NCBI GenBank assembly: GCA_023388035.1
Contig: JAEWGY010000067.1
Location: forward strand, 1 to 9,957
Direction: 5' to 3'
DNA length: 9,957 nucleotides
Source of the DNA: Bacillota bacterium
Lineage (GTDB): Bacteria > Bacillota_I > Bacilli_A > Erysipelotrichales > Erysipelotrichaceae
Shown piece after piece: positions 1 to 6,368 of the stretch (its first letter is position 1; each line of letters starts with the position of its first letter). The position numbers and the translations under genes are program-made. The notes below the pieces were generated by a model. That model ran no database searches, was not told the DNA's origin, and was given only the letters and a program-made list of their open reading frames with translations.

Positions 1-2
1 AT

Positions 3-31
3 ATTATAACATAGCTTAATCTAAAGGTGAA
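3..31 (-). promoter_or_regulatory. Candidate sigma-A promoter with extended -10, reading out of the left edge
   Basis: On the minus strand a perfect TATAAT (positions 3-8) is preceded by TG one base upstream, giving an extended -10 of the form TGnTATAAT. TTCACC (26-31) lies 17 bases upstream and matches the -35 consensus TTGACA at four of six positions. The start site would fall just outside the window, so the promoter would serve a gene to the left on the same strand as the operon. TATAAT occurs often by chance in DNA this AT-rich. The exact 17-base spacing and the TG raise this above background, but the served gene is not visible. Confidence 0.4.
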
Positions 32-136
32 CTAAACTAAGTAATAAAGTCTTAGGGATTAATTATATCTAATAGTCCTTTCTAAGATCTAATAATAACT
101 TAAATAAAATAAGCATAATGACTTAAGTAGTCTTAC

Positions 137-158
137 AAAAACTTAACTTTGGTAAGTT
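137..158 (-). terminator. Weak intrinsic-terminator-like hairpin after gatB
   Basis: Reading leftward from the gatB stop, AACTTA (153-158) and TAAGTT (140-145) form a 6-bp stem with a 7-base loop. The stem runs into three more T residues, so the transcript would carry a run of five U. It starts 12 bases after the gatB stop, a sensible place for the end of the operon. The stem has one G-C pair and is short, so it may be only a partial terminator or a chance inverted repeat. The remaining bases up to the left-edge promoter (about 32-136) show no gene or RNA that I recognise. Confidence 0.3.
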
Positions 159-170
159 ATAATCAATCTT

Positions 171-1598
171 TTAAAAATTCTTAATCTCTTCTGCTAAAAT
201 CTGAGCTGCTAATTTAGGGTTTACCTTACCCTTTGAAAGTTTCATTATCTGTCCATTTAAATATGAAAAAGCTCGATCCTTACCATTTTTAAAATCTTCA
301 ATTGATTTAGGATTATTTTCTAAAACACTAATTACCATCTTTCTAATTTCATCTTGATCACTTAATTGTTTGATACCTTTCTCATCAATAATAAGATCTA
401 CATCCTTATTTTCATTAATTAATATTTCTAAAATTTCCTTAGCTTGTGATGATGAAATCTTATTCTCTTTTTGATAGTTGATAATTTTAGCTAGTTCCTT
501 AATAGGAAATTTTAAATCACTAAATTTAAGTGCTGATTTATTTAGGTAGGCTAAAAGATTAGTATTAAGCATATTAAAGGCCATTTTAAAATCACTAACA
601 TCCTTAATTAACTCTAAAAAATAATCCATTAATTCCTTATTGTCAATTAAAATATCCGCTTCAATTTCATTTAACATGTAGTCATTAATAAATTCTTTTT
701 TAAGTTGCTTAGGTAATTTTGGCATTTGTTTTTTAATATCACTTATAAAATCATCACTTAATTTAATAGGCATGATATTAGCTTCGGGGAAATAACGATA
801 ATCAATTGCGCTTTCTTTTAGTCGCATTAAAACTGTACAATTATTTTTATCATCATATCTTCTAGTAGACTGAATAATCTTTTCACCCTTATCTAGTAAG
901 TCACTTTGACGTTTAATTTCAAATTCGATAGCATTTTTGATATTTGATATTGAATTAATATTCTTAATTTCAACCTTAGCGCCAAGCTTATTATCATTTT
1001 TTTCTTTTAATGAAATATTAATATCAGCTCTCATCGAACCATTTTCCATCCGACCATCAGAAACATCTAAAGCAACCAAAATTCTTCTTAAATTTTGAAC
1101 ATAATTCATAGCTTCATTTGCAGAAGACATATCAGCATTACTAACTATTTCAATCAAAGGTATGCCACTACGATTGAAGTCAATTAAACTATAATCATTG
1201 AAATGAAATTGTTTAGCAGTATCCTCTTCTAGGTGTAAACGATTAATACTGATAGTTTTATTAAACTCACTATCCAATTCTAATTTTCCATTTTTACCAA
1301 TAGGATTAAATTGTTGGGTTATTTGATAACCCTTGACTAAATCACTATAGTAATAATTCTTACGATCAAAGCGAACTAAAGGATCAATTTCCATATTTAA
1401 GGCATGACAGACTTTTAAGGCTTTTTTAACCGCTTCTTTATTAACGCTAGGTAAAATGCCAGGATGTCCTAAATCAATCTCATTGATCATCGTATTAGCT
1501 TTAGCATTAATATCGATTGGACTATCAGCAAACATTTTTGATTTGGTATTTAATTCCACATGGATTTCGATTCCGATAATGACATCATACTTATTCAT
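171..1598 (-). CDS. gatB: Aspartyl/glutamyl-tRNA amidotransferase subunit B
   Basis: GatB is the kinase and tRNA-binding subunit of GatCAB. It phosphorylates the side chain of Glu or Asp mischarged on tRNA(Gln) or tRNA(Asn), so that ammonia from GatA can convert it to Gln or Asn. The 475-residue protein is close to the usual length. It opens with a GIEIHVEL strand, followed by FDRKNYYYSDL, RLHLEEDTAK, NRSGIPLIEIV, EIKNINS and DYRYFPE, all GatB catalytic-domain signatures. The C-terminal YqeY-like tail domain ends with GQIMKLSKGKVNP. I chose the ATG at 1598. The in-frame GTG at 1607 lies inside the Shine-Dalgarno sequence and would only add Met-Lys-Ile. The start overlaps the gatA stop by 8 bases (ATGAATAA), which suggests translational coupling and equal subunit output. 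It is the last gene of the operon. Confidence 0.97.
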   Translation of the reverse strand: MNKYDVIIGIEIHVELNTKSKMFADSPIDINAKANTMINEIDLGHPGILPSVNKEAVKKALKVCHALNMEIDPLVRFDRKNYYYSDLVKGYQITQQFNPIGKNGKLELDSEFNKTISINRLHLEEDTAKQFHFNDYSLIDFNRSGIPLIEIVSNADMSSANEAMNYVQNLRRILVALDVSDGRMENGSMRADINISLKEKNDNKLGAKVEIKNINSISNIKNAIEFEIKRQSDLLDKGEKIIQSTRRYDDKNNCTVLMRLKESAIDYRYFPEANIMPIKLSDDFISDIKKQMPKLPKQLKKEFINDYMLNEIEADILIDNKELMDYFLELIKDVSDFKMAFNMLNTNLLAYLNKSALKFSDLKFPIKELAKIINYQKENKISSSQAKEILEILINENKDVDLIIDEKGIKQLSDQDEIRKMVISVLENNPKSIEDFKNGKDRAFSYLNGQIMKLSKGKVNPKLAAQILAEEIKNF

Positions 1599-2970
1599 GA
1601 TCTTCACCTTCCTTTAAAATTTCTTCAATTGCTAAAGCGACGTTAAACATATCTTCTTCCTTAAATAATGCAGCGTTGATATTAATACCTACAGGATTAT
1701 CATTAGAAAAACCCATCGGTAAGGTCATTGATGGAGAACCGGTGAAATTCGCAAAAACCATATAATTCTCAACTATGAGATTATGATCATCAAAACTAAA
1801 TCGATTATCATCATTAAGTAATGGTGCTATGCCACCTGATGCTGGAGCAATTAAGGCGATGCAGTCTTTAAAAATCTTTTCAAATTCTTTAATTACAAGG
1901 CTTCTAATTTTCTGTGCTTTACGATAAATCTTTTCTTGATTTTCTTCATAAAGACCGTAAGATCCGATCATAAAACGCGTTTTTACAAAAGAACCAAAAC
2001 CAGCACTGCGATTATTAATCATAGTAGCGCTATAGTCTTGACCCTGGTTATTTATGCCAAAACGTAATCCATCAAGATTAGAATGATTAGAACTAGCTTC
2101 ACAATTAGCGATAATAAAATAGGTTGGGAATAGTGCTCTTAATAGTTTTTTATCGATTCTAATCTCCTTAATAAAAGCACCTTTCTCCTTAAGTTTTTTA
2201 ATGATAAATTGGAATTTATTAAGAATATTTTGATCTTTAATTAATTCAATAACATCTTGTAAAACAGCTATGGTTTTACCTTTTAAATCAACATTTAATA
2301 ATTTTGAATATTCCTTAACTGTTTCATTAATACTGGTATGATCTTTAGGATCATATGATGCCATAATTTCTAAAAGATAAGCAGCATCATTTACGCTATT
2401 ACAAAAATAACCAACATGATCAAGACTTGAGGCGTAAGGAATTACACCATAACGTGAAATACGACCATAAGTCGGTTTAACACCGATAATATTATTAAAT
2501 GAAGCAGGCTTACGAATACTATCACCAGTATCCGTACCTATGCTAAAAGCACCTATTCCAAGTGCTGTAGCCACAGCAGATCCCCCACTAGATCCTCCTG
2601 AGATACGCTTTTTATCATAAGCATTAAGACAAGGACCAAAGTAAGAAGTCTTATTAGTGCCACCCATTGCTAGTTCATCTAAATTACTTTTACCTAAACA
2701 AATTGCTCCTTCTTTTAATAGATTTTCTAGAACAGTTGCTGTATAAATGCTTTGGTAATTTTCTAACATCTTACTAGCAGCGGTAGTTTTAGTTCCGATT
2801 AAATTAATATTATCTTTAACAATAAACGCAACATTAGCTAGTTTACCAGTATTAGTCTTTTGAATCTTACAATCTGAAATTAAATAGTTATATTCTTTAT
2901 TTGTTTCTTTAATTCTTTTAATATCTTCTAAATATAATGAAGGATTGGCTAAATAATCTTTAATGAGCAT
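1591..2970 (-). CDS. gatA: Aspartyl/glutamyl-tRNA amidotransferase subunit A
   Basis: GatA is the glutaminase subunit of GatCAB. It releases ammonia from glutamine and channels it to GatB. The 459-residue protein belongs to the amidase-signature family and is slightly shorter than the usual roughly 480-490. The Ser-cisSer-Lys triad is readable: Lys52 in VKDN, cis-Ser127 in GGSSGGS and nucleophile Ser151. The 24-residue spacing between the two serines matches the family. The conserved block KPTYGRISRYG follows at about 165-175. One oddity is that the usual TGGS around the nucleophile reads TGDS here (Asp150). The start is the ATG two bases after the gatC stop, with AAGGAAGG ten bases upstream. 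The 3' end overlaps gatB by 8 bases. GatCAB implies that Gln-tRNA and/or Asn-tRNA is made by the indirect transamidation route. Confidence 0.97.
   Translation of the reverse strand: MLIKDYLANPSLYLEDIKRIKETNKEYNYLISDCKIQKTNTGKLANVAFIVKDNINLIGTKTTAASKMLENYQSIYTATVLENLLKEGAICLGKSNLDELAMGGTNKTSYFGPCLNAYDKKRISGGSSGGSAVATALGIGAFSIGTDTGDSIRKPASFNNIIGVKPTYGRISRYGVIPYASSLDHVGYFCNSVNDAAYLLEIMASYDPKDHTSINETVKEYSKLLNVDLKGKTIAVLQDVIELIKDQNILNKFQFIIKKLKEKGAFIKEIRIDKKLLRALFPTYFIIANCEASSNHSNLDGLRFGINNQGQDYSATMINNRSAGFGSFVKTRFMIGSYGLYEENQEKIYRKAQKIRSLVIKEFEKIFKDCIALIAPASGGIAPLLNDDNRFSFDDHNLIVENYMVFANFTGSPSMTLPMGFSNDNPVGININAALFKEEDMFNVALAIEEILKEGEDHE
1605..1614 (-). promoter_or_regulatory. Ribosome binding site deciding the gatB start
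   Basis: AAGGAAGGTG on the minus strand lies inside the 3' end of gatA and ends six bases before the ATG at 1598. Because the alternative GTG start (1605-1607) is part of this sequence, the site favours the ATG as the true start of gatB. Confidence 0.7.
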
Positions 2971-2972
2971 AA

Positions 2973-3248
2973 TTATAATACCTTCCTTACTGCAAAATAT
3001 CCTTCTATTTCATTTGGACAATTTTTAAAGATAGCTTCTTTATCTAAAGTACGATAATCATCATCTTCTCTTAAAGTAGCATTTTCTTTAATATAAGGAT
3101 AAACACTTTCGCTTACATTAGTTGTATCTACCTCATTCATTAGTGATAATAATTGTAAGAATTCATCAAAATCTTGTTTAATTAAGTTAAGTTCATTATC
3201 ATTAATTTCAAACATCAAATTATTAGCTAGTTTTTTATAATCAATCAT
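2973..3248 (-). CDS. gatC: Aspartyl/glutamyl-tRNA amidotransferase subunit C
   Basis: GatC is the small linker subunit that wraps around GatA and holds it to GatB. The 91-residue length is typical. The N-terminal helical part (residues 1-45, KLANNLMFEINDNEL) is followed by the extended belt with the family hallmarks LRED (about 59-62) and a C-terminal GYFAVRKVL, close to the usual YFxVPKVL ending. The start ATG overlaps the ligA TGA stop by 8 bases (ATGATTGA), and AGGAG lies nine bases upstream within ligA. gatA follows after only two bases. Its position as the first subunit gene before gatA and gatB supports the call beyond sequence similarity. Confidence 0.93.
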   Translation of the reverse strand: MIDYKKLANNLMFEINDNELNLIKQDFDEFLQLLSLMNEVDTTNVSESVYPYIKENATLREDDDYRTLDKEAIFKNCPNEIEGYFAVRKVL

Positions 3249-5340
3249 TCCTAATTTCTCCTAAAATTCTTAGTAATTCATTTTCGTCAATCATTTCTAT
3301 ATTAAGTTTTAAAGCTTTGTCATATTTTGATCCTGCATCATCGCCATAAATTAAATAATTACAATTCTTAGAAACTGCTGATAAGATTTTAGCACCATAG
3401 GAACTTAATAAGTCACTAAGTTCATTACGACTATAATCATTAAATTTACCTGTAATCACTACGCTTTTATCTTTAAAAAAGTTATTCTTAACCTCTGCGT
3501 TATTATTTATACTCATATTTAAGCCATAGTTCTTTAATTTAGTGATCATCTTAAGATTATTCTCATTTCTAAAATAATCCACGATAGCCTTAGCGCTTAT
3601 TTCCCCTAAATCATTAATATTTACTAAATCTTCATAAGTGGTTTTAAGTAAATTATCCATTGATTTAAAATGGCTTGCAAGGTCTTTAGAAAGTTTTTTA
3701 CCAATACCTTTAATTCCTAAACCATATAATAATCTTGCTAGATCATTATCCTTAGATTTATTAATTTCATTAATAATATTACTTATTCTTTTTGCACCAA
3801 ATAAATAATCAGTTTTTTTACCATCTAAGCGATAATCACTTCTAGTTACTAGATTTTCAATTTGCATGCGATTTTCTTCTAAGCTATAAATATCAGCAAT
3901 ATTTCTTAAAAAATTATTCTCATATAATAGCTCAATATATTTTTCTGATAATCCCTCTATATTCATAGCATCTCTAGTGCAAAAATGAGCAATTGAATAA
4001 ATAATTTTAGATTTACATGAATCATTTACACAATAGTGAATGGCTTCATTTTCTAATCTTATTAAAGGTTTACCACAAATTGGACAAAATTCAGGATAGC
4101 TAAATACCTTTTGTGATCCATCACGTTTTTCTTTTAATACCTCAAGTACCTCAGGGATGATATCACCAGCCTTATGTACTTTAATATAATCACCGATACG
4201 TACATCTTTTTCTTTTAAAATATCCTCATTATGAAGTGAAGCGTAGCTAACTATCGTACCTGCTAATTTTACTGGTTTAAATTTCACATTAGGCGTAGCT
4301 CTACCAGTTCTACCGATCGTAATATAAATATCCTCAACTATACTAACAGCTGTTTCTGCCTTAAATTTATAGGCAATAGCCCACTTTGGAACCTTGGAAG
4401 TATATCCTATTTTATCTTGTAAAGCATAATTATTAACCTTAATAACCATCCCATCTATTTCATACTCAAGCTCTTTACGAAGGTTTTCGATATAATCAAT
4501 ATAATCATAAATATCTTTTTTATTAGTGAATAATTTAGTATAATTGTTAATCTTAAAACCTAAGTTTTTAGCATTGGTAAGTGAATCAATGTGATTTTCT
4601 TCCTTAGGATCAATCACATGATAAAGAAAGGCATCCAATCCCCTTTTAGCAACAATGCTTGTATCAAGCTGTCTAATACTACCAGAGGCAGCGTTTCTAG
4701 GATTAATAAAGGGCTTCTCATTATCTTTAAAACGATAAAGATACTTTTCATCAGTTATGCCTTTTGCGATTTCTTCCTTGATTCTTGCTTCTCTTAAATT
4801 TGCTCTTTGAGTATTTAAGCGATTAAAAGAAGCCTTAGGTAAATAAATTTCACCCCTTATCTCATAGTCTTCTAGATAATCAATTTGTAGGGGAATTGAG
4901 TGAATTAATCTTACATTCTCACTAACATCTTCACCTATAGTGCCATCCCCTCTAGTTGCAGCTTTAATAAATTTACCATTTTGGTAAAATAAGGATATCG
5001 CAAGACCGTCAATCTTAAGCTCAACTGAATATTCAATATTAGAATAGTCCTTTTCAATTCGATTAAACCAATCATCAAGTTCTTCCTTAGAAAAAACATC
5101 TCCTAGTGATAACATTGGTTTTTGATGATAGACCTTTTCAAATCCATCAAGAATTTTATAACCAACCCTTTTAGTTATTGAATTAGGATCATCATACATC
5201 GGGTAAGCTTTTTCTAATTCTAATAACTCATGATATAGCTCATCATATTCGCTATCGCTAATACTTGGATTATCATATAAATAATATTCCTTAGCATAAC
5301 GATCTAATAATTTTCTTAATTCTTTAATTCTTTCTAACAT
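3241..5340 (-). CDS. ligA: NAD+-dependent DNA ligase with two internal insertions
   Basis: LigA seals nicks between Okazaki fragments and during repair, using NAD+ to adenylate its active-site lysine. All domains are present: the NAD-binding Ia domain (about 1-70, with YDNPSISDSEYDEL); the adenylation domain with catalytic Lys109 in KIDG, RGDG (130-133), NPRNAASGS (213-221) and EIDGMVIK (294-301); an OB fold (about 335-405, GRTGRATPN); a four-cysteine zinc finger (C419, C422, C437, C442); helix-hairpin-helix repeats (about 505-600); and a C-terminal BRCT domain (about 620-699, VVITGKF). At 699 residues it is some 30 longer than usual. The excess lies in two segments, about 180-209 and 490-512. 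AAGAG seven bases before the ATG serves as the ribosome binding site, inside the upstream VanZ gene, which it overlaps by 17 bases. It ends in TGA, the only non-TAA stop here. Confidence 0.97.
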   Translation of the reverse strand: MLERIKELRKLLDRYAKEYYLYDNPSISDSEYDELYHELLELEKAYPMYDDPNSITKRVGYKILDGFEKVYHQKPMLSLGDVFSKEELDDWFNRIEKDYSNIEYSVELKIDGLAISLFYQNGKFIKAATRGDGTIGEDVSENVRLIHSIPLQIDYLEDYEIRGEIYLPKASFNRLNTQRANLREARIKEEIAKGITDEKYLYRFKDNEKPFINPRNAASGSIRQLDTSIVAKRGLDAFLYHVIDPKEENHIDSLTNAKNLGFKINNYTKLFTNKKDIYDYIDYIENLRKELEYEIDGMVIKVNNYALQDKIGYTSKVPKWAIAYKFKAETAVSIVEDIYITIGRTGRATPNVKFKPVKLAGTIVSYASLHNEDILKEKDVRIGDYIKVHKAGDIIPEVLEVLKEKRDGSQKVFSYPEFCPICGKPLIRLENEAIHYCVNDSCKSKIIYSIAHFCTRDAMNIEGLSEKYIELLYENNFLRNIADIYSLEENRMQIENLVTRSDYRLDGKKTDYLFGAKRISNIINEINKSKDNDLARLLYGLGIKGIGKKLSKDLASHFKSMDNLLKTTYEDLVNINDLGEISAKAIVDYFRNENNLKMITKLKNYGLNMSINNNAEVKNNFFKDKSVVITGKFNDYSRNELSDLLSSYGAKILSAVSKNCNYLIYGDDAGSKYDKALKLNIEMIDENELLRILGEIRND

Positions 5341-5749
5341 AATAAAACTCTTTATATATTTTAAGTATTACAAAGGCTAAAAGGATGCCTAGCATATCAA
5401 TTAAAACATCACTAAACTGACCTACTCTACCTGGCAAAAAACGTTGTTGGAACTCATCATAAATAGCTAATAATATTGGGAAAAATATATATAATAAATA
5501 CTTATCTTTAAAATTCCAATAGAATAATAAACTTAAAATTAAATACTCACTGACATGTGCTATTTTTCTAGTTAAGATAATGATAATCAAACTATTTTTA
5601 TCACCGAAAAGATCTGTTAAACGATCGGTTATTAAACTTGCTGTAGCATAAGAATTATTACCATCTTGAGACATTAAATAAAACATTAAAACTAAGAAAG
5701 CAATTAATATACTTAGTTTAAAAATTTTGTAAAAGATCTTTGATTTCAT
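5324..5749 (-). CDS. VanZ-family membrane protein
   Basis: This 141-residue integral membrane protein of the VanZ-like family has about four hydrophobic helices (residues about 8-26, 66-80, 83-97 and 113-132). The family motifs are clear: SQDG (27-30), RKIAHVSEY (61-69), YDEFQQRFLPGR (97-108) and DVLID (114-118). VanZ itself gives low-level teicoplanin resistance by an unclear mechanism. Most chromosomal relatives have no known function, so resistance should not be assumed. I chose the ATG at 5749, which has a strong TAAGGAGG just upstream. An ATG at 5800 has no ribosome binding site and would add 17 charged residues translated from trmK sequence. With the chosen start it overlaps trmK by 32 bases and ligA by 17, so it is co-transcribed with housekeeping genes. 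Confidence 0.85.
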   Translation of the reverse strand: MKSKIFYKIFKLSILIAFLVLMFYLMSQDGNNSYATASLITDRLTDLFGDKNSLIIIILTRKIAHVSEYLILSLLFYWNFKDKYLLYIFFPILLAIYDEFQQRFLPGRVGQFSDVLIDMLGILLAFVILKIYKEFYYVRKN

Positions 5750-6368
5750 TTGCCTCCTTAAGATAATTAAGTAATTTTTTTTCCTTATAAAGAAATTCAT
5801 ATTTACTTAATTTAAATTTTAAATAATCTTTAAAATCATCATCTTTAGTTTTTAAATTATATGCTCCATATTTAATTTCATAAGGATCTAATTTTAACTT
5901 TTGCTTGCTATAGCTTATTTTCATTATTTCATAATAATGATCCTCATCTTTTAATACTTTTTCATAGTCGATCATAACATTCAAATTATTTAAATATGAT
6001 CTTAATATATGCATATTTTTATTTGTCGAAATAATAAAACTTTGATACTTACTAAGCTTTACTTTCTTTATAATTTCAATTATATTATGAACACCCATAC
6101 CAGCAATCACGATAAGATCTGCATTAATTTCTGGATTAATACCATCATATAAATCGACTTTAATTTGCTTTTCTAAATTATTTTCCTTAATATTATTTAA
6201 AGCTTTAAAAAGCGGTCCTTTTTTATTATCACCAGCATAAGCTTTAAGGCAAAATTCATGCTTAATTAAATAAATAGGTAGCAAAGCATGATCACTACCT
6301 ACATCATAAATAATATCATATCCCTTACAAAGGTCTGCGATTGTTAAAAGTCTTTTTGAAAGCTTCAT
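5718..6368 (-). CDS. trmK: tRNA (adenine22-N1)-methyltransferase, TrmK family
   Basis: TrmK methylates N1 of adenine 22 in the tRNA D-loop region using S-adenosylmethionine. The 216-residue protein begins with the family's characteristic LSKRL. SAM-binding motif I is DVGSDHALLPIYL (22-34), followed by AYAGDNKKGP (43-52) and AGMG (89-92). The C-terminal 40 residues or so are Lys/Glu/Leu-rich and probably form the family's helical coiled-coil extension. Two small departures from Bacillus-type proteins as I recall them: AGMGG reads AGMGV, and the QPN motif appears as STN (114-116). The start ATG shares one base with the rpoD stop (TAATG). No Shine-Dalgarno precedes it, so it is probably translated by reinitiation after rpoD. 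In Bacillus subtilis trmK also lies downstream of sigA and is followed by a Nif3-family gene, which is absent here. Confidence 0.88.
   Translation of the reverse strand: MKLSKRLLTIADLCKGYDIIYDVGSDHALLPIYLIKHEFCLKAYAGDNKKGPLFKALNNIKENNLEKQIKVDLYDGINPEINADLIVIAGMGVHNIIEIIKKVKLSKYQSFIISTNKNMHILRSYLNNLNVMIDYEKVLKDEDHYYEIMKISYSKQKLKLDPYEIKYGAYNLKTKDDDFKDYLKFKLSKYEFLYKEKKLLNYLKEANEIKDLLQNF
5753..5760 (-). promoter_or_regulatory. Strong Shine-Dalgarno deciding the VanZ-family gene start
   Basis: TAAGGAGG on the minus strand matches the anti-Shine-Dalgarno over eight bases and lies within the 3' coding part of trmK. Only three bases separate it from the ATG at 5749, shorter than the common 5-9. No other plausible in-frame start exists before the first membrane helix, so it still favours 5749. 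Confidence 0.65.

Noticed and set aside
62..67. Second minus-strand TATAAT downstream of gatB
   Set aside because: The bases 16-18 upstream do not resemble TTGACA and there is no TG extension. The promoter at 3-31 is better.
158..163. TATAAT on the plus strand as an antisense promoter into gatB
   Set aside because: No convincing -35 lies at the right distance, no plus-strand gene follows, and the hexamer is expected by chance in such AT-rich DNA.
1596..1607. GTG start for gatB at 1607
   Set aside because: The GTG is part of the Shine-Dalgarno AAGGAAGGTG. The ATG at 1598 has proper spacing and gives the usual GatB N-terminus.
3241..3243. TGA at the end of ligA as a recoded tryptophan codon
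   Set aside because: Read-through would add only six residues before a TAG. Conserved tryptophans such as those in rpoD TWWIRQ use TGG, and no gene contains an in-frame TGA.
4591..4797. 68-codon open frame on the plus strand
   Set aside because: It lies entirely antisense within ligA, whose frame is conserved at domain level across this stretch (NPRNAASGS region). The translation resembles no family I know.
5324..5800. Longer VanZ-family protein starting at 5800
   Set aside because: There is no ribosome binding site before 5800. The added 17 residues match no VanZ feature, and a strong TAAGGAGG precedes the ATG at 5749.
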